Shown here: positions 1 through 14,400 of the stretch, piece by piece
Position numbering within the stretch: the first letter of the stretch is position 1
How the letters are laid out: the number at the start of each line of letters is the position of its first letter
Source of the DNA: Heliocidaris tuberculata
Lineage: Eukaryota; Echinodermata; Echinoidea; Camarodonta; Echinometridae
NCBI GenBank assembly: GCA_025618425.1
Contig: CM046845.1
Span: forward strand, 33,568,277-33,632,276
DNA: 64,000 bases
Direction of reading: 5' to 3'
The notes under the pieces: model-generated
What the model saw: the letters and a program-made list of their open reading frames with translations, nothing else
The model's database searches: none
Told to the model about the DNA's origin: nothing
Program-made: the position numbers and the translations under genes

Positions 1-2435
1 CAGCAAGTGATCGACCATAACCTATTTGATCACTATTTTGTTCCAGTTATAAAGCCATCACCCACTGCACATTGCTCAAATTCAACAATTCAAACAATAT
101 CATATTCTCTAAATCCATCTCAATCCTGATTCATCAAAAATTACATCTAAAACCAACATCTTCATAACTGTAACATTCTTCCTTTTCTCTCTCAATGAAC
201 AATCATCTCTCCTTATTGGCTTTTACTTCTTGTTATTCTAACGCTTTAGAGGTAATTACATTTTCAAAATACATTTATTCACCATTCTTTTAAAAATATC
301 TTTATACATTTTTAGCATACATTGACATAAAATGTTCATGGCACTCTATTAGATGTACATATTTATAAATATACATTTAAATTACACATTATAAATATAC
401 AAATATATAAATACACATTTTCTACTGATATTCAATAATAAAAATATCATACTATTTACGCATTTGATACAGAAATATACATTTTGGGTAATAATGAATG
501 GACGGATATGATGTGGAATTTCTTGCAAAAGGTGTTGCATGATGGACGGCAGTGGTAAGACACTACAATGGAAACTGTATACACAGACATATCAACCAAG
601 TTTTTCAAACACTGTAAGATAAAATCTCATATTTTCAAATGTTTGCACAATCTATCACTGTGCAACAGTTGGAACCGTTACTCCTCTAGTTTCTGAAATA
701 TCTATTGACACTTTTGACATCAGATTCCGTTGCTACTTTGCATGACAAAAAAAAAAAGACTAATTAGTTTAAAGAATTTACTATACCTCAACTAGTATTG
801 GCTATTCTGACTTGATCAATGACACAAATTACAAAACATATTTCTCTAGAGAGTAATGTTTTCAAGAGAAAATGTCATTTTTTGCTAGATATGTGTTTCC
901 ACTAGCTAATGAATGGCAAAAAGACTGGAAAATATATGTAGAAAGAGAGGTGTCCATATATCTGTTCTGCAGTTTTTCTCTTCATTTTCTCATTTTGAAA
1001 GTTCTCATTACTAATGTAATTTATACCTCTATATAAATATTGTAAACATTGGGCAAGGAAGACGTTCCCACATTAGTGAGTTACAGAGACAAAATCAAAT
1101 CTTGACTGTACTTGTCAGAATTTATATAATTATAAAATGTATGAAGCTTGTTCATTTTATCTAATGAAATTAGCAGAATTTATAGAAATTTGGTTAGAAA
1201 TATGATGAAAATGTGAACATGTAATTGTTCTGGTTCACACTGCACATTGACTATCAACAAAAAAAAAGAAAATTGATATTTGTTTGACAACTGATCTTGG
1301 TAATTTTTTTGTTCAATAAATGAGAGGGGCAAACTAACCCTTACAATTCCATAGGTGGTTTTAATGCCATAAATTCACATTGTTTTAGATTTTTCCTTCT
1401 GAAAAGCTTTTTTTTCCTTCTGGAAATCAAAACAGGCTCAATAAAAGTGAAGTTTTACACCATGGAATACTGTTTTTTGAAGAGAAACATTGAAAAATAT
1501 GAACCAACTCCAAGTGAAAATACACATTCCAGAGTTTTGCATGCTATTTTGTACACATCACTGCAAAATACACAAGTATGCTAGATATGACTAGATCGAC
1601 CTTCAAAACTTGATCAATAGTATTCATCACCTTGCTCTTTCATGCCAGAAAATCAAAAGTATGTAAAAAAAACTTTGCACAATTGACATTGAATGCTATG
1701 AATGTGTCCCTTGAAGAATGTTCTTCTTTAAAAAATTTACAGAGGGGAATGACGATAGTAGAGTAGATTATCACAATGAATACAGTATTGAATGTTTGAT
1801 GCTGCTGCTACATTTCTTCAATCCCCTAAGAATGAAAATAAATATTTCATTATAATTTTCAATTATATACATGTACAGTTCCCTCTATACACAAACCAGC
1901 TGTTGAAGAGGGTACAGTGACAAAAAGCATTATATGAGGCTTGACCCAACAACCTCCTCTATTGATCATGACCATTTACCACTCATCAACTTGGCTTTTA
2001 TGTAGTGTCAACATGTATGTGATATCTTACACAGCAGATAATATTGACCAATAGCAATTATGTATACCCATCTACTTCATTTTCATAATTTCATTTTGAC
2101 TGCCATGAGGTGAATATCAATGTTTGTTATACTTCACTTTGTTCCATTATTTCACAGTTGTATCATTTGCATTTCTTCAGTGGATGGATGTAACTTGCAT
2201 TAAATTAAGTACTATATTTCAAATGAAACTGATCTGGAAGCAGTGATCAAATACATGTGTAAATGCTTCAGTAATCATTACCTAAAATATAATGTTACAA
2301 ACTGTCCATTTTGAAGTGCTGGCCAGGCCATCAACATCAAATTATCACGGTTACCACATATTTGGATTTGTTCAAACCCTAATAATTAGGTAGAGCTGAA
2401 GAAAGAAAAGAATTGGAGACCCTCCCTCTTCTCCC
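1..2435. other. Downstream flank, no gene seen
   Basis: This AT-rich stretch has no open reading frame that looks coding and no recognisable RNA gene. Directly downstream of the terminal exon that ends at 2436, it should include that gene's 3' untranslated region on the minus strand. I could not pick a convincing polyadenylation site. Short runs of A/T and weak tandem words are the only structure noticed. Confidence 0.5.
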
Positions 2436-2668
2436 TCATCTATAGTTCTCAGACTGAACCACCGATTGACCAGGTACAAAGTATTTCTGTGATGATTTGA
2501 GAGTGAGTAGGATGGGTTGATGAAGCTGGTCGTAGACATCGATGGGTGATGGGAAAGGGTTCAGGACATATGTCTTGACTGGGAAGTCAATCTTGGAAGT
2601 GAAGGTGTAGAGTCCATCAGCCTCCATCTTCTTCCGTAGCTGATGAGGCAGGGGTGGCAGACGAAGTT
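2436..2668 (-). CDS. Probable terminal exon of the WDR97-like gene
   Basis: An acceptor (cacatag) precedes two bases and then an open frame of 76 residues ending in TGA at 2436-2438. The peptide starts LRLPPLPHQLRKKMEADG and contains TYVLNPFPSPIDVYDQLHQP. Codon choice and sequence look coding, and no start codon with an upstream exon is seen nearby. Entry is in phase 1, so the previous exon must supply one base; a G would make glutamate. The nearest upstream exon on this strand is about 12.6 kb away (15264-15526), and its natural reading frame hits a stop before a phase-1 donor. Membership in the WDR97-like gene is therefore likely but not shown. It could instead be the end of an otherwise unseen gene. 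Confidence 0.6.
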
Positions 2669-3323
2669 CTATGTGACAATAAGTAAGAGATGGATTAAAT
2701 GAAAGAGACTGACATAATGTACAATGATCAGTGCAATATTGTAGGTTGAGAACAAAAGGGACTTTAACCCATATACTTTTACATTGAGTTAGTGCTCTTC
2801 TGGCTCTAAACAGATGTTATATCCTATACAACTTGTGTACCATAATCACAGCAGATTCACATCAGTGAGCTTTCACATCTTCAAAAACATCTTCAAAAAC
2901 ACCTCTGGAGCTAAATCTGGTTGGATATTTGTCCTGACCTAATTGAAGAACACATCCAGTTCATTTATCCTTGCTTGTTACCATGAAGTGAAATTTGTGA
3001 GCTTGAGAACACAATTATCATGTTTCTAATTGGAATGATCAGAAGTCAGCAGCAACAAGGTCAAACATCTCACAAAGAGAACCAAATATTTTTTTTCTCA
3101 AGTTCAGAGCTCAAAATTGGCAGTTTTCTAAGCCACTGAACACCTAAAATTCTGCCAGACAAGCTAAAAGCCCTGTCTTTGTTACCCAGGTAGCAACTGC
3201 AAGTTTTAAAAAAGTTGGATTTGAGTGACAACAAAAGCAATCATCTATGTTGCCTGGCAGACAACACAAATAAAAGCCATAAACCAGAACCCTGTTTACC
3301 CCAAGAAGATTTGACCTACAACA

Positions 3324-3821
3324 TTAAAGGGGGTACCCAATGCTGAAACAATGTTAGTTCATTTAAAAGATCATGATTTTATTAGAAGAAAATCATCTGC
3401 CTTAAAAAAAATTTTTAATTCGTGTTGCCAGAAAATCCCAGAAATATGGTAAGATTTCAGGATATTTTGGCCCCTCAGCTGTGTCCCAATTTCAGCTAGG
3501 TAACCACAATGACGTCAAAGTGGTTACCTTGTCGCGCAATTATAGCAAAATGCGCGCAAGGTGTAATGCATTTTGTACAGTCTAGCGCGCAACACATCTG
3601 CAATACGCGAACCTGGGTAACCACTTTGACGTCATTGTGGTTACCTCAGCTGAAATTGGGACACAGCTGAGGGGCCAAAATATCCTGAAGTCTTACCATA
3701 TTTCGGGGATTTTTCTGGCAACACGAATTTTTAAAAAACTTAAGGCAGATGATTTTCTGCTAATAAAATCATGATCTTTTAAATGAACTAACATTGTTTC
3801 AGCATTGGGTACCCCCTTTAA
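3324..3821. mobile_element. TTAA-flanked foldback element 1 (490 bp palindrome)
   Basis: The element runs 3328-3817 and is bounded on both sides by TTAA (3324-3327 and 3818-3821). It starts AGGGGGTACCCAATGCTG and ends with the reverse complement of that. The two arms, each over 200 bp, are near-perfect reverse complements, leaving a short GC-rich centre near 3535-3610. No transposase is encoded, so it is non-autonomous. TTAA duplication is the hallmark of piggyBac-type transposition. Each arm contains a perfect TGACGTCA (3510-3517 and 3627-3634). Confidence 0.85.
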
Positions 3822-4889
3822 AAAGAAAAGAAAAAGAAACCCACAGCAATTCAATAAAAAAGTAAAACAAACTGATTTTATAAGAGCCTATTACCATATC
3901 TCATAGACTTACTAAATAATGAATGATTATGTCTTTCTGTAATTTCAAACAAATAGATACTTGAATCATTATGTATTTTCATTATTCACATGATGTACTA
4001 TACATTAACTAAGGTCTAGGACTGTGCAATTTTCACCATAAAAGACATGTAAACCTACAGTCAATTATCATAAATGTGTTTTTATCATCTGTATAAACTA
4101 AATTTCCTTAAAATTGTAACATTTGATTGGATATGGTTTGTTTCATTTAAATAGAATTATACAGAATTAACATTCCCCTCAAGCATAAACTACACAATAT
4201 AGACATTCGATACTCATCTGTTCAATTTATATACTCATCTGTTCAATTTATAATCTCATAAATTATCATTCTAAGAAAATAAATTAATACTACTAAATCT
4301 TACTAAAACAATGAAGATCATACCTTTTGAGGCATATTTTCATGAATTATATAGCAATTTCTTTTAATAAGATTCAGGGCATCTCAGTTTGAAACATCAT
4401 CAATTTTCAGTGTTCAGATTTGAAATTTTTAATATTCTATGTCAAAACTTATACTAACATCTTTTATATTAATGCCATATTTGGCTTTGTTGGGCAATCA
4501 CAAAACAAACCAATATGTGACATTTTGAGACCAACTGGAATAGAGTTGGTCAAATTCTGTGCATGGCTTTATATATCTGCTCCTCCCCCTAACATCCTCT
4601 CAAATTATTATTTTAAAGACACATACTCTAGTGACAATAGCTATGTGGCCCATTTCTAACATAAACCAAATTCCTAGCTTCAAGCCTAGAATTCAATACC
4701 TTATATCTAACCATTGTCCTAAATCTAACCTAAAACCCAATTGGAACCCTAAATCTAACCAATATCTTTCATCTGAATGACATCTTTCTTTTTCTCTCAC
4801 CTGTTTGAAGTGCTGTCTCTCTCTTGTCCTTACAGGTACTGGTATGAGTCTCACCAAGACGAACCAGGTTAGGCTTGCTGTATAACAAA

Positions 4890-5042
4890 GAAGAGAAGAT
4901 TAAAGACAAAGTGGGGTAAGAAAAGGAAGAGGGTGAGAGAGAAAGAGATAAAGAGAAAGAAGACACAGCCAAACAGGTAGACAGAGACAGAAAGAGAGAG
5001 ACAGAGAGGGAGAGGGAGAGGAGACAGAAAGAAAAGAAATAA
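4890..5042 (+). repeat. GA-rich purine tract
   Basis: An imperfect run of GA/GAGA/AAGA words on the plus strand with very few pyrimidines. It produces several overlapping leucine/serine-rich open frames on the minus strand that I regard as artefacts. No coding signal. Confidence 0.7.
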
Positions 5043-6126
5043 TAAAATTAAACATATTTGCAATATGATACATCAATGCTACACCTGGTACAATGGCAAG
5101 TGTACATTGAATACATTGAATACACAATTACATAAATATCAAGAAAAAAATACATTTCATTTAATTTATTTGATAATTTTATTTCATTTCATCTTTTCAT
5201 GAAGTACAAAAAATTACATTCTGGGGTTGGCTCACTCTTTCCAAAATATACGTTGAAAAAGAAGCAATTGGTGAGTTAAAATCGCATAATTGGTGGAATG
5301 AGGATGATCATTCCTCCAAATCAATTTGCACTCCAATAGAATTTGTCACAGAGCTGTTATTAACCATTTGTACTGTGGGAGATCATCCTACAATAAATAA
5401 CATGAACAGGAAAAATATAATATTCTATTTGAGTACAGATAGAAAAAAATTAATTTCAACTGAAAGATACAGCTATTTTTGAATAACAGATGATGTATAC
5501 TTTGATGAAATGACGGGTAACCCACCTGCCAACAATAAAACATGAAAAGTTTTTAAAAATATCTTTGTTGGTAGTAAAAAAAAAATGAGACCATTAATAG
5601 AATATGCCTGGTCAACTTTACTTTATTGAATGATTTGATCCAGTATACTTGAACATATCATATATATTCTAGGTGAACAAAAACACATAACCAGTTGTTT
5701 ATAAATGCTATTTACAAATTACTTGTATTCTTTCCTTAAACAAGCACAATAAATCAAGGTGTTTAATGTATATATATTCAAATGAAATCACTACCAATGA
5801 CAGGTCCATAAATTTTAATAAATTACCTTTTCCTTGTCCTTCAAGGGTAGCAAATTAAAATGGTGAAATTAAAAAAAAAAATACATATGTATGGCCTAAA
5901 AACGTAAACTAATTACTGAATATTTTACAAGTGTCATTTGGTGCTGAAGAATAAACCATATAGGTGCTCACTTCAAGAAATATCATAGCCTGAGTTGCAC
6001 TGGCAAATTCATGCTAGAAAAAAGTGCATGAAGGCATATATTGCAATTATTAGCAGTAGATAGTATAAAAACCAATTTAGGTATGCCTTGAGAGAGTCCG
6101 AACCTGTGTCAGGTGAAGCTCTCAAA

Positions 6127-7051
6127 CTTAAAAATTGCAACTGTGAAAGACCCATAAGATGTGCCTGTGAAATGATAAATATAGCAAACTATCTTAAGTA
6201 AAGTGTCCTTGCTGAACACACTGCAAATGACAAGGTTCTGAAACCTGACGTGCTACTGCATGTATCATGAAGTGATTAGAAATAGTGATGTGCATTAAAA
6301 AAAAGAAAATCAAAGCTTTGTCTTGTGCGAGCTGATCACAGATCTTCATAATTTTTGAGCAAGTATATTTCACTTCCAAGGGAGTCACATCCCCTTCCAA
6401 AAAAATTTGCAAGGATCAGGTGCAGAGAGTTAAAAACAGTCATCAAATCAAAGTGCAAATAAAAAATACTCAAATAAAAAAGATCATGATAGAATGTATT
6501 TCACACAGAATGAACATCAAGAGGTAATTATCATCATCCCTTGACTTCTCTCAAAATATTTTGTTGATTCATGTCAACTTGACTAACATAAAAATTGCAA
6601 CTGTGAAAGGCCAATCAGATGTGCCTTTGAAATGATAAATATGGCAAACTATTTAAAGTAAAGTGTCCTCATTGAACACATCGCCAATGACAAGGTTCTG
6701 AAATCTGTGCCACTGCCTGTATCATGAAGTAATTAGAAATAGTGAAGTGCCATAAAAAAAAAGAAAATCAAAGCTTTGTCTTGTGCGAGCTGATCACAAA
6801 TCTTAATAATCTTTGAGCAAGTATATTTCACTTCCAAGGGAGTCACATCCCCTTCCAAAAAAATTTGCAAGGATCAGGTGCAGAGAGTTAAAAACAGTCA
6901 TCAAATCAAAGTGCAAATAAAAAATACTCAAATAAAAAAGATCATGATAGAATGTATTCCATACTGAATACACATAAAGAGGTAATTCTGATCACCCCTC
7001 GACTTCTCTCAAAATATTTTATTTGTTGATTCATGTCAACCTGACTAACAT
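6127..7051. repeat. Two-copy tandem duplication, unit about 461 bp
   Basis: The stretch beginning aaaattgcaactgtgaaag at about 6129 is repeated from about 6590 with high identity through to the words 'gacttctctcaaaatatttt' and 'gtcaac-tgactaaca'. Differences are scattered substitutions and short indels. Neither copy encodes a recognisable protein. The high identity suggests a recent duplication or gene conversion. Confidence 0.85.
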
Positions 7052-7200
7052 AGTTATTAATAAAAGAAGATAAGTGAAGGAATGAATGGTCTTATAAGAA
7101 GAGTACTTATTATTTTCTCTCTCTTTTCTATATTTCAAGAACATACAAGCTGGCAAATATTTCCTGTATCCTCAGATTTTACAATCTCTTTCTCTTTTTC

Positions 7201-7203
<3 letters not shown>

Positions 7204-7272
<69 letters not shown>

Positions 7273-7273
7273 A
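7204..7273 (+). repeat. (TC)n microsatellite
   Basis: About 70 bp of almost uninterrupted CT dinucleotides. Confidence 0.95.
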
Positions 7274-7328
7274 TTTGATGAAATTTTCTCCTTTGCTCAT
7301 TACTACTAATTTTGTTTTGACAAGACCT

Positions 7329-7467
7329 GGGGAGCATTTCATCAAGCGTTTAGTCAGTGATTTTTACTGACAAATTTGCTCTCAGCCAATCAAGATGCAA
7401 GGACTTCAGTAGCTTATTACAGTTGTCGGTAAAAATCACTGACAAAACGCTTGATGAAACGCTCCCC
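7329..7467. mobile_element. Short foldback (MITE), family member A1
   Basis: Terminal inverted repeats begin GGGGAGC followed by TTTCATCAAGCGTTT and the matching reverse complement AACGCTTGATGAAACGCTCCCC. The middle carries GCTCTCAGCCAATCAAGATG, shared with the element at 26383-26526, so the two belong to one family. It encodes no protein. Confidence 0.75.
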
Positions 7468-10400
7468 TGTATTTTCATTCCACCTAGTCAGGAAAATAAT
7501 ACCATCCAAGGTGCCAAGAAATATCAACAACAACAACTAAAGTGAAAAGAAAATGGAGAAAACTGACAAAAAACAGGAAAAGGAAAGACTGCAAACTTCA
7601 AATATTTGTGGTAAAACAAAAAAGGGAAAAATTGCAGTAAACAATGATGCTGTACAAAGTTAGTAAATCAAAACATGAAAATACTGTACAGGTAAAACTA
7701 CTATTCACTCTTTGTGATGTAAGAACCACATATATGACAAGTATATATGTCACGTATGTCTTGTATAATAGTTAATTTCATATCAGAGTACAATGATAAC
7801 TCAGTGGAATAACATTTAAACTCAATTTACACTTCTTTGTACAAATCAAAGAGTTAATTTCCTTAAATAATAATTTTTAAAAACCCTGCAATTATTAATT
7901 GAATAGTTCTAGTTTACCATGCTCCAAATAGAGTGAATAAAACATATACAGGTAGGAATTATTTACACTACTGGAAATTAAGAGACAATTATTACATTAA
8001 CTAGATTATATCTTTAGATGAATCAAAGAGAGGTTTCAATTTAAATCTAGACATTTGCCATTCAGGAAGTTCCCTTAGGATATGAATATATTTAGACCAA
8101 AGCATGGAAAGGCCTCGGAACAAACATTTCCATCTGGAAGTAGTTAAAAGTCAGCTCATTACAATGCATTTCCTGCAAACATGGAGACCATATGGCATGA
8201 AAGATGCACTCATATACAAATTAGATTCAAATCCATACAATCAACATCAGCCCATCAGGTTAATAGAATTTTCCAATATTGGTTGACCATTATCATATGT
8301 GGATGTAACTCACTTTCAATCACACCTTCTATGTAGCTAGATCTATGTTTGTCTGTCCATTATGTGCACACAACTGGAAGAAAACAATAATGAAGTGAAT
8401 TGGCACAGCAAACAATACCTCTCTTCTTTCTGCTTCTTTTTCTTATTTTTTGATCTTCATGATTGCAGAGTGGAAAAAAGAAAGAAGAAAGTGCTCATAG
8501 TTTGGGTAATAATTACCATGTTTCTTACATGGTGTCCCTCATATCAAATCAATGAAAAATGCAAATCTTCTGTTACTCATATACAGCTCAAAGTTAGCTG
8601 AATTATGGTTAATATTATACAATGATTTCACTATATCCTGAATGAATGTGGGAAATGTGAATATTCATTAACTCTGATAAAACACATTCCTTTCTACCTA
8701 AAACACAGAGGAAAACAAAAAAATTAGTAAGCTTTTAATTCCTTTAAGGAGCTTCACATATATATCAAATCAAATCAATCTTTAGATGATGGTATATCTT
8801 TAATTTCACAATAAAGCATTCATTTAAGTGTGAATTGATAAATTTCTGGAACTTTTCATGGACATTTTGGGACTATGTGTATTTAAAAGACCCTTTCAGG
8901 CCTTGTCAAGGACTTCAAAATGACTTTCAATGCTTCATTTTCATTTTCAAAGACTCAAAGTGCTTCAGGCACAACAGTATTCATAAATGTTCAATGACTG
9001 CAAAACCTAGAATTGCAGTGAGATTTCTTTTTTTGCCTAGTACTTTTGTGAGAGAAATAATTTTCATGTCTAATTTTTAAAAAATAAAATAACAAGAGCA
9101 ACAGCATACCTCTTCATCTCCTCCCACCATTCTCTAAATGATGGCATTAAAAAAAATTCAGTGAAAAACATGATTTATATAAACTGACAAAGTGTCAATG
9201 TTAGTTGGTTAGCTCACATAAAAATGTTTAAAAGTTATGTTAAATATAATTATAATTGATATAAAAAATCTCTTTGAAGAAGTTTTCAGAACTATTTCAG
9301 AATCCTTTTCTTCAACAATATGAGTTGTTAATGTTTTTTATCATAGTTTTCATAATGAAAATGTACTTTGCAAATCAATAATAAACATCCGCTGCAAAGC
9401 TAACATGATATAAAGAGAATCTTGCACAAGCACAGGTAAATGATCCAAATTATGGTAATGTGACAAAATGAAATGATCTCAGTTTTTTCTCTCAGTATAC
9501 CTTACAGTTCTTGATTAGTCTTCCATAACCCTAACATAAGTACATTGTACATTTATCACTATAACAAACTCAAGGGAACAACAAAGAAACAAAGTAGTTC
9601 ACAATTACCCATTACCAAAACGTATAAATATCTTTTTTTTTTTACGTAATACATTATCAAACAAACTAAAAACAAATTACACTTTTTCATAGCCACACAT
9701 TACCTTTGAAAATCTCCAACAATGTACATTCTTGACGACAGTCAGCTTGTAGACACTAATTATATTACATTATCTTGGAAACTTCAAGTTCAAATACTTC
9801 TCTTTTATTTCCTAGCAATCTGTTTTCATAACAGGTTACCAAACATTCTTCTTGGACATCTTCAGCCTTTTAAATTGGATGTACTGTTTTTCAATATAAA
9901 AAGTATGCCTTGTATGATGTTACTAGTTATGTCTAATCATTCTAGCACATGGCATAAGGATGATGACTTTTTAACTGAATCTTGGATGGATTTGATATGT
10001 TTACCTTGCTGCCTTGAAGTCTGATGACGAACCTCCTTCACTAGATGTGTCAAAATGTTGCATGGAAAAAGTCAGCAAAACGTGAGAGATTTCAAATCAC
10101 AACAAGCTGTCTCCCACCCAAGAGAGGAGAACTTCATTAAGTCTTTTAATCCCACTCTATGCACTTAAGAATGTGAAGTCATTAGGGATTCCTTGCAGCC
10201 GAGCACACTGCGTTAATTCACTAGTTGGAAAACTCATTCAAAAGCACATATAACAATAATTTAACGTACACATACAAAGTAACTCAGTCTTCACATCTTG
10301 ACTGCAATCTTGACTTTACTTCACAATATTTCAGTACTTCACAAAATCGACATTTACATGTTTGAAAACATGTATTTTTCAATTCTGCTGTTTGTATTAT

Positions 10401-10883
10401 GTGGACGTGGTTTACATTGAATTTTTAAAAATAGAATATATGATTTTCTCTCTGATTGTATCAAAACTTTAAAAAGAATTCAAATATAATTCAGACTGTA
10501 ATTACAGATATTTACTGAGAAAAGATGATGTCATCTTATGTCTGAATATGTCATATGAACTTGACTCCGGAACTGTGAAAATGTTACTATGACAGTTCAG
10601 TAACTGATGTTATTCATTTTTGATTCATTAGTAATTATAAAAGTGAGTAATGAATTTGATAGTGAACTCATGGTGAAAATATGGTGGTTATATTAGTAAT
10701 GGTTAGCAGTGACAGAAATAATGATTGATGATGATAACAAGATAACAGTGGGGTGAAGATATTACTTTAGTGTGTTTTTAAATATTATTGTCTTTACTTT
10801 TTGTAAGAATTTTTTTTTGTTGGTATTCTTTGATCATTTTTATGTAAGTAATGAACAAATTCAATTAAATTAATTCACTTCAA

Positions 10884-11330
10884 AGATGATGATGATGACA
10901 ATGATACTGGAATCAATAATACCCAATTTTAACAATGATTATTATGATTGTGGTAGTGGTTATAACTATGAAGGTAATGATGGAGAAGATGATGGTGATG
11001 GTGATGATGATGATAATTGTGATGATGATGATGATGATGATGATGGTGGTGATGATGATGATGGTGATGATGATGATGGTGATGATGGTGATGATGGTGA
11101 TGATGGTGATTGTGATGATAATGAAGATGGTGATTATTATGATGATGGTGAAGATGATCATGGTTATGATGAAGATAGTGATGATTATGACGACATTGAA
11201 GATAATGATGATGATAGTGATGACTTTGATGATGATGATAATGATGATGGTGATGATGATGATGGTGATTGTGATAATGTTCATCATGATGATGATGAAA
11301 ATAGTGATGATGATTATGACGATGGTGAAG

Positions 11331-11362
<32 letters not shown>

Positions 11363-11493
11363 GGTGATGATGGTGATTGTGATGGTGGTGATTGTGATAA
11401 TAATGATGAAGATGGTGATTATTATGACGATGGTGAAGATGACGACAATGATGGTGATGATGATGAAAATGACAATGACAATGACAAATATGA
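10884..11493. repeat. Long imperfect (GAT)n microsatellite
   Basis: About 600 bp of GAT/GGT/GAA-type triplets. Every frame is open because the repeat lacks stops, giving Asp-rich, Met-rich, Ile-rich and His-rich phantom peptides. None has a splice context or non-repeat coding flanks. I treat it as simple sequence, not a gene. Confidence 0.9.
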
Positions 11494-14400
11494 AGTGCAC
11501 ACACACACAATATGAGAATGCATCCAGTGCTCACAACCACACACTAAAAGGGTTTGGAAAAATTCAAAACGAAGCTTTATCAAAATATAGTTTTGTGATA
11601 ACTCCTTGGTTTAATACATAAATGGAGAGTTATTCAAATTATCACCATAAATGCAACATTATGTTGCTAGATTCTAGTTACGATTTGTGTCCAATTAGAG
11701 AAAACATACTAAGTTTATAATGGACGGTTTATTACTTCACAAATTTAAAGCTCTAAAATCCTGTTTTGATTATAGCTTTTATCTTAAACCAATTGATGTT
11801 CCTTTGGCTTTACACTTTCATATTTTGTTAAGAAATGAACTTCAACTGAAATATATCAAGGCTATCTTCTCCTCTAGCTCTGCAAGAAGCAAGAAGGTTA
11901 AGAAATATATCCACATTAACAGATAATTTCTAATGGGGAAGGAGGGTTAGGTGCTAAAAATCTCATCACTGCAAAGTTTTACCTCCTCTTTAATTCTTCA
12001 TCTGAGAAATCCCTGTTATGTTTGAAAGTAAAAGAGTTATTAAAGTATTAATAACCCCCATCCTTTTTTAAGAAGAGAGTATTTATAAGACTACATGATT
12101 TAACACTTTGGATACTGCCATCGTAATTTAATTCAACAAAGACACATAGAGACATGTGTTATAAGAAAAACATCATTACTGAATGGGTTAAAAGTCTGAG
12201 AATAAGTGGCAAGATAAAATATTGCATAAATAGTATATTATTACAAAGATAATCTTATTGCTTCCAAATATGAAAAATAAACATCAATTATTCATTCTAC
12301 CTTTAGCTGTTTTATATAATTGAGAACACTTTCACACTGGCATAACTTGAATTTTTATAACCATTTTTATGGCAAGGATACGATTTTCGAAGTTCTCATT
12401 TTTGTACAGTATATATCCTATATATTCAAACAAGGCAATTTGCAACTTCATCTTATACAACACATATATATTTCATCATAATAAAAAAAACCCAATGCTT
12501 TAACAAAAATTGCATAATATGGTCAACATAATTGTTCCTTCTTTTAAGCAACTGTTTGATACTTGGATGTTTGTAGAAATGGCACACCCTTCATCAAAGA
12601 GAATAAGACAAACCTTGACATGAAATCATCTTCTGAGCCGAGATCATCCCTGGATTATGGTAGCATGAATGATGAGAGCAACAGGTAAATGGTGAGGACT
12701 TTCTTATGTGACATGTATACACTCAATTGGTAAGGGATGTGATTAGTTGGTGTCTAAACCATTTAATCAAAGACACTGTGCAAAATGAGCTAGTCTGAGG
12801 TGCAGTCCTTGTGAATTCATTGGATCATGACAAAGTTTGCTGGTGTTCATATCACTCTCTTGAAGACCGAGTGCAATGTGACTTAGTCTAGACCTGTGCA
12901 ATAATCCCTTCAGGACAACAAATTCTTATGAGTTCATTGCATAAAAACATCATTGATGTACATATGGTTCAATGAAGACCCTGTGCAGTGTAAAGTAATC
13001 TAAGTGCAATGACAATCATTCAGGCCCAAAACTTCCTGCCAGAGACGATATCTTAAGTTCTTGAAGGTCAATCAAATGTAAGGTAAGAATAAAGAAGCAA
13101 ACCATCTTCATTTCACTTAAAGGTAAGCCCCCTAGCAATAAGGCAATCCTTCATTTGCGCTACATTGTAGGTAAGTTTCAGTAAAGAAAAAAAAATCATT
13201 ACTTTGTGGGGAAGGTCATAATCACCTTCATTTATAAATGTTTATTTCATTGCATTGCTAAGTTTTGAAACCAACATAACCTGAAGCTGCATGCCATATA
13301 TCTCCTCTTTCAATATGTCCAGGTAAGTAGTTAGTAAAATGCACATGAACATAAGAAATTATTTTGATCTGTATAACACAGTTTAATTTCAATTTCAATA
13401 CAACATATATTTACAATGGGGTAACAGAATCAGACTCATACTCTCTTTGATTAATGAGTTATAATAATGCACACACTATATGATCAGTACCATAGACAAG
13501 CAGTAAGTCGAGAATAAGAATCATAGTAAGCCAACATTTCTATGTCAATTAAATGTGCCACACATACACTGCAAATAAATAAAGAGATCAAAGTGCTATA
13601 TTTCAATAAATTCCTCATTGGAAAGGCAAGATAACTAAGTCTATACAGAGGTATATGACTTACAGAGGCATATTGCCATAGTAAAAAACACAATAACATT
13701 GTTGTTTTTTCTCTCAAATCAATAGAACTTACAAGAAAAAGTTAACAAATGCAGGCTGGCAAATTGTTTTTTATCCTTGGAATTGCTTATCACATTAAAC
13801 ATTGACAGAATAATCTCATTTTCTGTATTGCACTGTCTCTACAATTCCATATTCTTTGCAACTACATTACCTTTTAACGGCATGCAATAGATTATTTATT
13901 CTAAATTAGTTAACAAGAAAATAATTAACATGAAAACAACAGTGTATGTCATCAGCTCTTTATAAATTTTATCAATATTTATTCAGTTTACCTGATTTAG
14001 ACTCATACTTCTACTTTTCATTCAATTTCTATCATGTAGGTAACAGTATGTAGAGTACAATACTCTATTTTAAGTGAGGTAATAATCTAGATTATTATTG
14101 TTGAAATGTGCTTTTTCTTTAACTTTAACACTTCACACCAAAAAAGTTAAATGGTCCTATTAATTTGAGGACAAGTTGAAGATTTCTTTTAACATGCCAT
14201 TAAACATGTTTTTATACTCAGTCTTTCAAAAAACAACAACAAACAAACAAAAAAAGAATGGGCACCATTCTAACGTTTGTATAAATGCTAGATTAGTTTC
14301 ACAGGTCACTATATTGAATGAGGCAGTTTAAAGCAATTGATCTTCCTTAATAAGTGGCCACCACTTGATGATGATGGTGATAAATGAATTACAACTCATA

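Noticed and set aside
9722..10024. 100-residue plus-strand frame
   Set aside because: No domain, AT-driven composition, no splice or promoter context.
10886..11621. Long Asp-rich, His-rich and Met-rich reading frames
   Set aside because: They are overlapping frames of one GAT microsatellite with no splice sites or non-repeat coding sequence.
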